From the NCBI GenBank assembly GCA_039989855.1, contig JBDXGZ010000023.1, positions 1 through 64,000 of the forward strand: a stretch of DNA of 64,000 nt, in the 5' to 3' direction. The stretch's first letter is position 1. Each line of letters starts with the position of its first letter. This DNA comes from CALFVT01 sp039989855 (GTDB lineage Bacteria > Pseudomonadota > Alphaproteobacteria > Caulobacterales > Maricaulaceae). The notes under the pieces are model-generated. The model saw only the letters and a list, made by a program, of their open reading frames with translations, had not been told where the DNA came from and did not search any database. A program made the position numbers and the translations under genes. Shown here piece by piece: positions 28,021 through 37,788 of this stretch.

Positions 28021-30237
28021 ATGTTCAATCGCGCAGATATTATTGATGAAGGCTTTAAACGACGTGTGACGGCACTTGATCTGCCAGAAATAACACCGCC
28101 CCTCTCTCACACCCAACTGGGCCTCAGCGCCAAAACCCTTGTGGACTGGTTCGATACACAAATTATGAGCCGCCAACTTGATCTCATGGCACGTCGCACT
28201 AAAGGTGAAACCTTCTATTCCATTGGAAGCGCGGGGCACGAAGGGCTCGCCGCAATCGCTACGGCTTCGCGTCTTACGGATATGGCCTTTTTACATTATC
28301 GCGACGCGGCCTTTGTTATACAGCGGCGAAAATCTGTCGTAGGTTCAACGCCCCTTTATGACATGGCTTTGTCCTTTTCGGCCTCATCAGAAGACCCTGT
28401 TTCGGGCGGGCGGCACAAAGTTTTAGGCGGGGCCGATATATATGTTCCACCGCAAACCAGCACGATTGCATCGCACCTCCCCAAAGCGGTCGGCGCAGCA
28501 CACTCAATATGTCTCACATCAAAAACAGGGCTTGAGCACCCGCTACCAAGCGATAGTGTAATTTTATGCTCCTTTGGAGACGCCTCATCAAACCATTCAA
28601 CCGCGCAAGGCGCCATCAACGCGGCTTGTTGGGCGGCCTATCAAAACTCTCCCATGCCTATTGTCTTTATCTGCGAGGATAATGATATTGGCATTTCAGT
28701 TCGCACGCCGAGGGGTTGGATTGAGCAAAATTACAAAAACCGTCCCAGTTTAGGTTATATACAATGTGATGGGCGCAATTTGTTATCCGTATATGCGGGA
28801 GCGACCTCCGCCATTACGACGGCCCGCAACCGACGCAAGCCTGTCTTTCTACACGTGAAAACCGTACGCCTCGCAGGTCACGCTGGAGCTGATATTGAGA
28901 TGCGTTACACGGATATGGCGGCGATTGAAGCGAATGAATCCCGTGACCCGCTCTTGGTCACAGCCGCGCTTCTCATTGAAAACAACATTCTCACAGCGGA
29001 CGAAATATTAAATCGCTACAACACGATGGCGGCCCGCGTTGAACGGGTGGCTCAGACCGCCTTTACACGCCCCAAGCTGTCCACGGCAAAAGATATCACG
29101 GCCCCGATTACGCCACCTGAAATTGCCTTCGAAGACACGCCGTCCCTCCCGTCTCTTATCCAGCACAAAGCTCTTTTCGCCCAAGATAGCACGCAGGTCT
29201 CGCGCCCGTCTAATATGGCCCGTCAGATTGGATACGCCCTAACGGACCTTATGCAACACTATAAGAACGCTATCGTTTTCGGGGAAGATGTCGCCCGTAA
29301 AGGCGGGGTTTATAGCGTCACGTCAGGCTTACTCGATAAATTCGGACCTGCACGTGTGATGGATACGCTACTCGATGAGCAAACGATTTTAGGTCTCGCA
29401 ATTGGCGCGGCGCACAATGGATTTTTACCTGTCCCTGAAATTCAATTTCTTGCCTATTTACATAATGCCGAAGATCAAATCCGCGGCGAAGCGGCGACTC
29501 TCTCCTTCTTCTCCAACGGGCAATTCACCAACCCGATGGTCATCCGTATTGCAGGGCTAGGCTATCAGCGCGGCTTTGGAGGGCATTTCCATAATGACAA
29601 TTCAATCAACGTTTTACGAGACATTCCGGGACTAATTATTGTTTGTCCTTCGAACGGTGAGGACGCGCGGAGAATGCTACGTACAGCCTTTGACCTCGCC
29701 CACCGAGAACGCAAAGTTGTTATTTTCCTAGAGCCTATTGCTCTCTATATGACGACAGACCTTCACGAAGACGGTGATAAATTATGGACATCACATTATA
29801 CGCCGCCGCAAAGTGAAACCACGTTAGACTTTGGAATTCCGCATCAACATGGCGCAGGGAAAGATGTCTGCATACTGACTTACGGCAATGGTTATTACCT
29901 CTCCCGTAAGGCCGAGAAAACACTTAAAGAAAAACACGGTCTCAACCTACGTGTCATCGACCTCCGCTGGTTAAAACCACTAAACGAGACGGCTATTGTT
30001 GAGGCGACCAAGGCTTGCGATCATATTCTAATCGTCGATGAATGCCGTAAGACAGGCTCACTTGCTGAAGAGCTTACAAAACTCTTGATTGATAACGGTT
30101 ATGACAAACCCATTCGTTCTGTCACAGGCGTTGATAGCTATATCCCACTTGGGCCAGCCGCTTATGAAGTTCTCCCGAGCGTAGACAATATAATAAATGC
30201 CACATTATCTCTTATCGGTAAGGGGCTGATATCATGA
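28021..30237 (+). CDS. Fused alpha/beta E1 2-oxoacid dehydrogenase (branched-chain type)
   Basis: A 738-residue thiamine-diphosphate enzyme in which E1-alpha (about residues 1-370) and E1-beta (about 395-738) are fused. The alpha half contains FYSIGSAGHEG and the ThDP motif GDASSNHS, then CEDNDIGISV in place of the usual NN end. The beta half contains VFGEDVARKGGVYSVTSGL, DTLLDEQTILGLAIGAA and RWLKPLNE. The fold resembles branched-chain or acetoin-type E1 components, which decarboxylate 2-oxoacids onto lipoyl-E2. No E2 or E3 gene is adjacent. The stop overlaps the next ATG by four bases. Confidence 0.8.
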   Translation: MFNRADIIDEGFKRRVTALDLPEITPPLSHTQLGLSAKTLVDWFDTQIMSRQLDLMARRTKGETFYSIGSAGHEGLAAIATASRLTDMAFLHYRDAAFVIQRRKSVVGSTPLYDMALSFSASSEDPVSGGRHKVLGGADIYVPPQTSTIASHLPKAVGAAHSICLTSKTGLEHPLPSDSVILCSFGDASSNHSTAQGAINAACWAAYQNSPMPIVFICEDNDIGISVRTPRGWIEQNYKNRPSLGYIQCDGRNLLSVYAGATSAITTARNRRKPVFLHVKTVRLAGHAGADIEMRYTDMAAIEANESRDPLLVTAALLIENNILTADEILNRYNTMAARVERVAQTAFTRPKLSTAKDITAPITPPEIAFEDTPSLPSLIQHKALFAQDSTQVSRPSNMARQIGYALTDLMQHYKNAIVFGEDVARKGGVYSVTSGLLDKFGPARVMDTLLDEQTILGLAIGAAHNGFLPVPEIQFLAYLHNAEDQIRGEAATLSFFSNGQFTNPMVIRIAGLGYQRGFGGHFHNDNSINVLRDIPGLIIVCPSNGEDARRMLRTAFDLAHRERKVVIFLEPIALYMTTDLHEDGDKLWTSHYTPPQSETTLDFGIPHQHGAGKDVCILTYGNGYYLSRKAEKTLKEKHGLNLRVIDLRWLKPLNETAIVEATKACDHILIVDECRKTGSLAEELTKLLIDNGYDKPIRSVTGVDSYIPLGPAAYEVLPSVDNIINATLSLIGKGLIS

Positions 30238-31259
30238 AGAAAACAGCTCTCGTTATTTGCCCTGGACGTGGTACATATAATAAAGCTGAACATGGCTATT
30301 TATACCGCCATCATGCGAATCAGACTGATTTCATTCAGATGCTTGACAGCTACCGTGCCTGCCAAGATCAAATCACGATTAGCGAGCTTGATCAGTCCCC
30401 ACAATTTAGTTCCAGCCTGCATGTAACGGGCGATAATGCCTCTAGCCTAATTTATGGATGCGCCCTCGCCGACTTCCAGGCCATTGACCAAAATAAAATC
30501 GATATAGTCGGTGTAACAGGCAACTCTATGGGCTGGTATCTCGCCCTCGCCGCCTCTAAAGCCGTTTCCCTTGAAGACGGCGCACGGATCGTCAACACGA
30601 CGGGGAAGCTCATGCACGACCATGCACAGGGCGGGCAAATCGTTTATCCTATTGTTGATGACAACTGGGTTTTAAGCCCTGAAAAACAGAGGCTAATAGA
30701 CAGTGTTTTAAGTAAAAAACCCGATGATGCCTTCATTGATATCTCCATCAAGCTTGGCGGTATTCTTATCTTTGCCGCAAATACGGCCGGCCTATCTTAC
30801 TTGCAAAAATCACTGCCAAAGCAATCACCTTATCCTTTAAAGCTGGCTCACCACGGTGCATTTCATAGCTCCCACGTTGGTAATGTAGTTCCTATGGCAC
30901 AGCAGGCCTTATCCGTTGATATGCTAAGCACACCAAACCTTCCCCTTATAGATGGGAAAGGGCGCATATGGCAGCCGCAAGCAACCGACTTAGACGCGTT
31001 ATATGATTACACCTTCGGCACGCAAATCAATAGCCTCTTTGATTATTCAAAAGCGGTTGAAGTTGGAATAAAAGAATTTGCCCCCGATATGATAATTATC
31101 TTAGGTCCAGGCTCTACGCTAGGAGGGCCAACGGCTCAGGAACTCATTAAACACCGCTGGCAAGGCCTTAAAAACAAAGCGGATTTTAAACATAGACAAT
31201 CACAAGATCCCTATATCATCAGCATGAATATAGATGAGCAAAGACGCCGCGTAATCTAA
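30234..31259 (+). CDS. Malonyl-CoA:ACP transacylase-like acyltransferase
   Basis: A 341-residue protein of the FabD/acyltransferase fold. The nucleophile elbow is VTGNSMGWYLALAA (G-x-S-x-G) and the catalytic-His segment is HHGAFHSSHV, so the Ser-His dyad is present. The usual FabD GQGSQ opening is replaced by CPGRGTYNKAEHG. It is longer than FabD (about 310) and diverged, and the window contains no fatty-acid synthesis cluster. It is translationally coupled (ATGA overlap) to the E1 fusion, which suggests the two handle the same acyl group. A housekeeping fabD role is unlikely. Confidence 0.7.
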   Translation: MKKTALVICPGRGTYNKAEHGYLYRHHANQTDFIQMLDSYRACQDQITISELDQSPQFSSSLHVTGDNASSLIYGCALADFQAIDQNKIDIVGVTGNSMGWYLALAASKAVSLEDGARIVNTTGKLMHDHAQGGQIVYPIVDDNWVLSPEKQRLIDSVLSKKPDDAFIDISIKLGGILIFAANTAGLSYLQKSLPKQSPYPLKLAHHGAFHSSHVGNVVPMAQQALSVDMLSTPNLPLIDGKGRIWQPQATDLDALYDYTFGTQINSLFDYSKAVEVGIKEFAPDMIIILGPGSTLGGPTAQELIKHRWQGLKNKADFKHRQSQDPYIISMNIDEQRRRVI

Positions 31260-31339
31260 ACGAATAGATAATCACTCCATGACGTACACGCCCTTATTTC
31301 AGGGCGCGCACAAATAAGGATCAGGTCTTTTCTTAAAAC

Positions 31340-34300
31340 CTAATCATCATCGTTTGACTTCTTCTTCTTTGATCCGAAAAGACCGCCGAGAACATCACGG
31401 GCAATATCTTCTACTTGTTCTTCATCCGACTTTTTAGTCTCGGTCGATTGTGACGACGTGCCACTCGACGTGGAACGATTTCCCCCAAGTATGCCGCCCA
31501 AAACACTTTCCACGCTTTGTGATTGTGTCTGTGATGAACCTGATTGTGCAGAAGACGAGCCGTTATTTCCGCCTAGAACTGACCCTAATATAGCCCCCGC
31601 AGAGCCACCGACCTGATTGCTAATTTGATCTTTAATCAAGCTTTGCGCTTGAGCCGCAAGAAGAGAACCAACCGCATCCTGATCGAGACCTGTTTTTACA
31701 GACGAAAAAGTACCACTAATGCGGAGCGGAATACCCGCCCGTGCAAAGCTATTCGCATTTGCCGTGGTCAGACGTGGCTTGAACCTAAAGTCCACAGTAC
31801 GATTACCGATATCAATAAAACCACCACCCGTCGCGGCAACACCTACGGCATCAAAATCAAAATCATTAATCGTCATAACGCCATTATTCATAGAGAATTG
31901 ACCCACGAGATCATTGAACTGGGTGACTTTTGTTGGGCCTACACCAGACACTGCACTTTGAAGGTTTAATCCAGAACTAAATCCGCTAAGCGTGCTTTGC
32001 AAATCAATACCACGCACAAGACCTTCACGGACGCCAAACTCGCCGCCGCCTGTGAGCGATTTCATAATACTGTCCATAGACAGTCCAGCTCCACGAACCT
32101 TAAAATTCGTCCCCCCTGCTCCTGTTGCACTGGCAAATTTAACAAATTTCGCTAAAACACTTTCCGTATCCAGTGATGACAAATTAAGGTCCATATCTAG
32201 CACAGGATTAGCGCGGCTCGCATCGACCGACATATTCATCTGCCCCTGTCCACCATAAAGGGACATATTTGGGAAATTGACCGTCAGCAAACCGTTTAGC
32301 ACCTTAGCTTGAATATCAGATTGTCCAAAAGATACGGAAGACGTTAGTAGTTGTGATGTCGATAAGGTCACATCTGCATCGAATTTTCTCACACCGCTCA
32401 CATCCAAAGGCGTTTTACTCCATCCCTCCGGCTTAGGGGCGTTCGGCGGCGGCGCGTAAGCCGCTTGATAAGGACGTGCATCAAGTTTCTGAATAGTCAG
32501 CTTACCATTTACGTTAGGCCTAGACCCACTCATATTGACGGTAAAATTTCCGCTACCTTGTAAGGCATCTAAGGTTAAAGAACTAAGCGTAAGGTTTAGA
32601 TTGTTCAAATCGCCTTGAATATTTCCAGACGTTACAAACCGCTCAAAGACGCTACCTTGCGAAGTGCTCGCAGGGAGTTTCACATCAAAATGTTGGGCAA
32701 CACGGCGAAGGCTCGCTGTCTCTCCTGAAAAATTACCGTTTAGCGCTGTATTGGGATTATCGCCCAAGCTTTGCGTGACATTACCCGTAAAGGAGCCGTT
32801 AAAATCACCGCCCAAAAGACTAACAGCAACATTCGATAGGCGCGCCGTTGTACCATCATAATCAATAGACAAAGGCTGATTAATCTTAACTTGGCCGAAG
32901 GCTTTGGTGGCCTTACTGGTGAGTTTTAATTTCTGACCAAGCGTTGGCACAGACGGAATATCAAGTGTCGACAGAACACCCGTCGTCGACACGGCCTTAC
33001 CAACCACACGCACGTCACCCGCATAAGCGGCTACAAGATCTGCACTGTTTAAATTAGTATCGTTCAGAGCGAGCGAAATCGCGTCCTTAGAATAATCAAC
33101 TCGCCCAGACGTACTGGCTTGATCAAGGATAGTTGCTTGCGGGGCGTCAATTTTAAGCGCCGTTAAGAGTGCAGGAATGGCTTTAGCGTCAGCGGTGAAA
33201 GCCCCCTTAGCCGTAATGTCCTTGCCGCGGACATTTACATCCCCCGTATAGCTTGCCGTTAAATTTTCGCCTTGAACATCTGCCTTATCTAAAGTGACAT
33301 TAATGGCTTCTTGTGAATAATTAATTTGGCCACTGACATCCAATGTGTTGACGATAATATCTTGCTCAATCTCTAGCTTTAAAGCCTTAACAATATTTGG
33401 TAAATCCTGCGCCGAGGCGGTGAACGCACCTTGAGCCGTAACTTTATCGCTAAAATCAGCTTGCCCTCTATAGGTTCCGTTCAGCTTATCACCAGAGACG
33501 TTTGCAATAATATTTTTCGCTAAAAACCCTGACTCTTGCGCGGTTAAGTCCGCGGAAAGAGATGCCGTTTTCGCAAGCTCAATACCATTTATCTTTTTCT
33601 CAAATACGGTTGCGAGCGCTGGAATATCTTTTACATCTGCTGAAACACGTCCCGCAACGATGGGCGCGATATCTGAATCAAAATTAAGCGTTGCGTCACC
33701 GTCAAACTGCGCATCAAATAAGTTGCCATTTGCCGACAAAGCGCTGTTTTTTGCGACTACAGTGTCTCCGCTATAAGTAAAGTCACCACTAAAGCCTGCT
33801 TGATTAACAAGGTCAGAATAAGGAAACTCACGCGGAAGAACTCCAAGTAGGGCTTTCATATCTGACACGTCACCATCAAGGCGCGCGTTAAAGTCGAGCT
33901 CTTCGCTTTCGGCAAATTGTCCGTCACCTTTAACCCGTAAAAATTCCGTCTCAAGCTTGACCGCAAAATTTGTTAAGCCGCCACTGAGAAAATAACGCGG
34001 CGTATCGAGTGAAACATCAAGATCAACGGCTGTTCCGTTTAAGATCATCTCACCTTTAACATTGACGATTTCATCAAGGGATGGGAGCGAGAATGACAAG
34101 CCTGCACCTTGAATATCATATTCATCACCAGAGATTGCATCGCGAAAAGAAATTTGTCCGTCTGTAATCGCAAATGATCCTATATTTGGATTGTAATCAT
34201 TGTAACGTCCGTCACGCTTAAACGGAGCTTTTTCTGCCGCTTCGGATGTTGGGGCCGCAGTCTCACCAATCACCCAATTAGATTTTCCGTTAGCATTTGT

Positions 34301-34648
34301 TTCGAGGTTTATGATTGGACGTGTAAGTTCAAATTTAGCGACCTCTACTTTCTTCGATAGAAGTGGCAGAAGTTTAATGCGCGCATCCAACTCGTCCATT
34401 GTAATAAAATATTGATCCGTGAACCCGTCCGCATTATCAATTTGAATAGCGCCCGTTTTGGCTTTTATCACAGGAAAGACCGACAATTCTATATCGCCTG
34501 AAATAGTCACATCGCGGTTTAAAGCGTTTGCGAGTTGGGCCTCGAGTTTATCTTTATAGGTTTCTGCAGGAACCAAACTCGGTAGCACGACTATGGCTGC
34601 AACCAACATAGCAATTAGAATAAATATGCCAACAACCAGTTTTTTCAT
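31340..34648 (-). CDS. AsmA-family inner-membrane-anchored protein
   Basis: An 1102-residue protein with one N-terminal anchor (about residues 5-25), the AsmA N-domain opening (YKDKLEAQLANALNRDVTISGDIELSVFP) and a long beta-rich periplasmic region in which one motif recurs three times (about 390-560: FTASAQDLPNIVKALKL, FTADAKAIPALLTALKI and related). The C-domain GGGEFGVREGLVRGIDLQ is the conserved AsmA C-terminal segment. The tail is Ser/Gln-rich low complexity ending KKKKSNDDD. AsmA/TamB-type proteins are thought to bridge phospholipid transport to the outer membrane. Divergent from crtE. Confidence 0.85.
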   Translation of the reverse strand: MKKLVVGIFILIAMLVAAIVVLPSLVPAETYKDKLEAQLANALNRDVTISGDIELSVFPVIKAKTGAIQIDNADGFTDQYFITMDELDARIKLLPLLSKKVEVAKFELTRPIINLETNANGKSNWVIGETAAPTSEAAEKAPFKRDGRYNDYNPNIGSFAITDGQISFRDAISGDEYDIQGAGLSFSLPSLDEIVNVKGEMILNGTAVDLDVSLDTPRYFLSGGLTNFAVKLETEFLRVKGDGQFAESEELDFNARLDGDVSDMKALLGVLPREFPYSDLVNQAGFSGDFTYSGDTVVAKNSALSANGNLFDAQFDGDATLNFDSDIAPIVAGRVSADVKDIPALATVFEKKINGIELAKTASLSADLTAQESGFLAKNIIANVSGDKLNGTYRGQADFSDKVTAQGAFTASAQDLPNIVKALKLEIEQDIIVNTLDVSGQINYSQEAINVTLDKADVQGENLTASYTGDVNVRGKDITAKGAFTADAKAIPALLTALKIDAPQATILDQASTSGRVDYSKDAISLALNDTNLNSADLVAAYAGDVRVVGKAVSTTGVLSTLDIPSVPTLGQKLKLTSKATKAFGQVKINQPLSIDYDGTTARLSNVAVSLLGGDFNGSFTGNVTQSLGDNPNTALNGNFSGETASLRRVAQHFDVKLPASTSQGSVFERFVTSGNIQGDLNNLNLTLSSLTLDALQGSGNFTVNMSGSRPNVNGKLTIQKLDARPYQAAYAPPPNAPKPEGWSKTPLDVSGVRKFDADVTLSTSQLLTSSVSFGQSDIQAKVLNGLLTVNFPNMSLYGGQGQMNMSVDASRANPVLDMDLNLSSLDTESVLAKFVKFASATGAGGTNFKVRGAGLSMDSIMKSLTGGGEFGVREGLVRGIDLQSTLSGFSSGLNLQSAVSGVGPTKVTQFNDLVGQFSMNNGVMTINDFDFDAVGVAATGGGFIDIGNRTVDFRFKPRLTTANANSFARAGIPLRISGTFSSVKTGLDQDAVGSLLAAQAQSLIKDQISNQVGGSAGAILGSVLGGNNGSSSAQSGSSQTQSQSVESVLGGILGGNRSTSSGTSSQSTETKKSDEEQVEDIARDVLGGLFGSKKKKSNDDD

Positions 34649-34820
34649 GATTCACTCCAAAAATACAATCTATACTGATAAGCTCACTTAGATGAACCTT
34701 ACCCAAACAAAACAAAAATTATAAGGCACTTTTGCGTAATATAGACGTTACTTTCTATTTTATTTGTTTTTATCAATTTTCGTATTTGCTACTACGTGAT
34801 AGCCCCGTTAAGTTTATAAT

Positions 34821-35732
34821 ATGAATGTAACCTCAGTTAAGTCGATTCTTGTCCCTGAAGACGTATGGCTCAATCAAGCTCGATTGGATATAAACAAGAC
34901 TCTTGAGGAGCTTATCCCCTCGATTGATACGTGGCCAACAGATTTACACCACGCACAGCATTATGCGCTAATGGCAGCAGGCAAGCGTTTCAGGCCCCTC
35001 CTCTGCCTCGCGATTGCCGAGGGTTTAGGCGCGGACCGCTCGACCGCGTTACGCATCGGCGGGATCGCCGAGATCGTCCATACGGCTTCACTTATTCTGG
35101 ATGACCTGCCGAGTATGGACGATGCAGACCTTCGCCGAGGCCGCGAAACTGTTCATCTCGCCTTTTCCGAAAGTACTGCAGTATTAACCGCAACAAACCT
35201 GTTGAACCGTTCATTTGGAATTGCCGCCCGTACGCAAGGCCTGACAGCAGAACAACGCGTTACGATCATTGATCGTCTCTCCCAACATGTTGGCTCTAAC
35301 GGTCTTATTGCAGGACAGATTGCTGACCTTGCCAATTCCGATATGAATGTGGCCGCAGAGTCTGTTGAAAACCTCAACGCTCTTAAAACGGGGGCCTTGT
35401 TTGATTTTACCATCGAAGCCGCTGCGGTAATAGGCCAAGCTTCTTCGTTGCAAACACATTACCTCTCTGACTTTTCAAAACAAATCGGCCTCGCCTTTCA
35501 ACTGTTTGATGACCTTAAAGATGAAGTCCTTGCCGAAGCGCAAAGCCAAAAGACCGTCAACCGTGATATTGGCAAAGCGACACTCCTCGCGCTCGAGGGC
35601 TCAGAAGCTGCGCAAAAACGTCTATCAGGCTATATGACCCACGCTCGCTCTGCTATTGTGGCAGCTAAGCTCTCGACGGAAGGCGTGCTCACGCATATCA
35701 TTGATAAGCAGTTTTCCATTCCAAAGTCATGA
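34821..35732 (+). CDS. crtE: Geranylgeranyl/polyprenyl diphosphate synthase
   Basis: A 303-residue trans-isoprenyl diphosphate synthase. The first Asp-rich motif is DDLPSMDDADLRRG and the second is DDLKDE (DDxxD type). The chain GKRFRPLL is the usual substrate-binding segment. Family members make FPP or GGPP; GGPP is preferred here because the operon continues to crtW and crtZ, although an ispA (FPP) role cannot be excluded from sequence alone. The start is about 170 bases from asmA, so the carotenoid operon promoter should lie there. Only 10 bases separate the stop from the next start. Confidence 0.8.
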   Translation: MNVTSVKSILVPEDVWLNQARLDINKTLEELIPSIDTWPTDLHHAQHYALMAAGKRFRPLLCLAIAEGLGADRSTALRIGGIAEIVHTASLILDDLPSMDDADLRRGRETVHLAFSESTAVLTATNLLNRSFGIAARTQGLTAEQRVTIIDRLSQHVGSNGLIAGQIADLANSDMNVAAESVENLNALKTGALFDFTIEAAAVIGQASSLQTHYLSDFSKQIGLAFQLFDDLKDEVLAEAQSQKTVNRDIGKATLLALEGSEAAQKRLSGYMTHARSAIVAAKLSTEGVLTHIIDKQFSIPKS

Positions 35733-35742
35733 TTGCGACCTC

Positions 35743-36684
35743 ATGACTATAGCCTTAGAGATTGAAGGCCTCTCCGTCAGCTACGCCGACTTTCAAGCCC
35801 TAAATGATATCAATATTAAGTTGCCCTCTGGTACGATTACGGGCCTCATAGGCCCCAATGGGGCTGGCAAAACGAGCCTGATTAAAGCCATTTGCGGACG
35901 TATCAATATTGACCAAGGCCAAATATCTATTCATGGCAAACCCCTTTCGCCGCATAGCTCCCGCACACATCTTGTGGGCCTAGTCCCTCAAGACATAGCG
36001 CTTTATCCGTTCATGACAGCGCGAGAAAACTTGGCCGTTTTCGCACGCTATCTTTCCATCCCCAAATCAGAACAAGCCAATGCGGTTGACCAAGCTTTGA
36101 GCGATGTTGATATGAGCGCCAAAGCTGATGTTCGGATTGAGCATATGTCTGGCGGAATGAAGCGCCGTATCAATGTCGCCGCCGCCATCATGCACGATCC
36201 TGTTGTGCTTATCCTCGACGAACCTACAGCGGGTGTCGACACGCCGGCCCGTGACGCTATTCACGGCCTTGTTAAAACTCTCGCCGCTAAAGGTATGACG
36301 ATTATTCTCATCACCCATGAGCTTGACGAAGTTGAGCATTATTGCGACCATGTTCTACTCCTATCAAAAGGCGCGGTCTTGGCCCACGCCACTAGCTCCC
36401 AAATCCTCGCCCATGCTTTCGGTGAGACGCGCGAAATCGTTGTTGATTTCACCCAAGCACCGTCCCCGCAGCACCGCCAAATACTCCAAACTTTTGCTCT
36501 GCGTGAAGGTGCGGTTCCAACGCGCTGGCAGCTCTTCACTCAAATCAGCAATGACAAATACCTAACCGAGCTAATTAAAACGACGGAGAGCCTCCAACCC
36601 GCCGTGAGAGATGTATCTGTGCGCCGACCCAACTTGACTCGCCTAATGGAAATCGTCGAAAAAACGGGAGCCTTCCCAATATGA
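35743..36684 (+). CDS. ABC transporter ATP-binding protein within carotenoid operon
   Basis: A 313-residue ABC ATPase. Walker A is GPNGAGKTS, the Q-loop is in VGLVPQD, the signature is MSGGMKRR, Walker B is LILDEPT and the switch His is in ITHELDE. ATG 35743 (MTIALEIEG) is chosen; the open frame upstream overlaps crtE and lacks a site. The type resembles NodI/DrrA-like exporters that pair with ABC-2 permeases. The stop overlaps the permease start by four bases. Nothing in the sequence names the substrate. Confidence 0.9.
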   Translation: MTIALEIEGLSVSYADFQALNDINIKLPSGTITGLIGPNGAGKTSLIKAICGRINIDQGQISIHGKPLSPHSSRTHLVGLVPQDIALYPFMTARENLAVFARYLSIPKSEQANAVDQALSDVDMSAKADVRIEHMSGGMKRRINVAAAIMHDPVVLILDEPTAGVDTPARDAIHGLVKTLAAKGMTIILITHELDEVEHYCDHVLLLSKGAVLAHATSSQILAHAFGETREIVVDFTQAPSPQHRQILQTFALREGAVPTRWQLFTQISNDKYLTELIKTTESLQPAVRDVSVRRPNLTRLMEIVEKTGAFPI

Positions 36685-37781
36685 TCGGTGCGGTTTTTAA
36701 AACCATGTGGCTCCGCCTATGGCGAGACAAAGGCGCGCTGATCCTGGCCTTTGTCCTCCCTGGATTTATCTTTGCTGTTTTCGCCTCCATCTTTTCTAAT
36801 GCCGCAGGCGGCAACCTTGACATTCGTGTGGCTATGGCCGTCACAGCGCAAGATAGCGGGACACAGGACTTTGCCGCCGACCTACGCAGCGCGGCTGATT
36901 ATTCAGTGACCTTTCAACCGGACTTTACGCATGATATAATCAAGCAACGCATCGCACTCGGCACTGAAGATGTCGGACTTATCATTCACGCCGCTCCACA
37001 CCCCGAGCAAACTACACCACCCTTCACGCTCATCACAGAGCCCAGCCGCGAGGTTGCTGCGACCATCCTCCAAGGCCAAATCCGGCAATATCTTTCAGAG
37101 CAATCCACAAAAGCCCAACAGCTTGAGCTGTTCGAAACTCAAGCGGCTATAGATACGGATGCTAGGACTGGCCCGAAAGACCCATCCGTGACCTATTACG
37201 TTGGCGGGGTCGCTATTCTTTTCCTCCTGTTCTCCGCCATGCAAGGCGCGGCACTGACCCTCGAAGAACGCCGCATGGGGATTTCCGACCGCATCCTTCC
37301 CGGCTCAGGCCGCGTCATGAAAATGCTGACGGGTAAATTTATATTCCTTACGCTCATTGGCACGGTCCAAGCCGTATTAATCGTTATCGTCGCCGCTCTA
37401 TTTTTCGACGTCTCCGCTGCGGGACACCTATTTGGCCTGACCCTCGCCTGCCTCGGCGCGGCGAGTCTCGCCGCGTCTATAGGCCTATTCACCGCGAGCC
37501 TTTGCACAAGCCCCGCACAAATGAACACCGTCTCGACCTTTGTCGTTTTACTCTGCTCTGCAGTCGGTGGATCAATGGTGCCACGTTTCATGATGCCAGA
37601 CTGGTTACAAGGCCTTGGACGCTTCACGCCCAACCATTGGGCGATTGAAGGCATCTACGGCATTTTGGCACGGGGACAAGGCCCGCAAGATTTGCTATTA
37701 ACATGGCTCATCCTCTTTGGAGGCAGCGCGGTCATGTTAATCATGACGGTGATTGTCTCTCACAGACTACGCCGCCCTTAG
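36681..37781 (+). CDS. ABC-2 type permease within carotenoid operon
   Basis: A 366-residue ABC-2 membrane protein: one N-terminal helix (about residues 20-40), a large extracytoplasmic loop (about 45-170) and five C-terminal helices (about 172-362). The segment ALTLEERRMGISDRILPGSG is the coupling-helix region typical of DrrB/YhgE-like permeases. It is coupled to the ATPase (ATGA) and is followed seven bases later by crtW, which starts behind AGGAG at its own stop codon. A half-size exporter dimer is the likely complex. Confidence 0.85.
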   Translation: MIGAVFKTMWLRLWRDKGALILAFVLPGFIFAVFASIFSNAAGGNLDIRVAMAVTAQDSGTQDFAADLRSAADYSVTFQPDFTHDIIKQRIALGTEDVGLIIHAAPHPEQTTPPFTLITEPSREVAATILQGQIRQYLSEQSTKAQQLELFETQAAIDTDARTGPKDPSVTYYVGGVAILFLLFSAMQGAALTLEERRMGISDRILPGSGRVMKMLTGKFIFLTLIGTVQAVLIVIVAALFFDVSAAGHLFGLTLACLGAASLAASIGLFTASLCTSPAQMNTVSTFVVLLCSAVGGSMVPRFMMPDWLQGLGRFTPNHWAIEGIYGILARGQGPQDLLLTWLILFGGSAVMLIMTVIVSHRLRRP

Positions 37782-37788
37782 GAGCATA

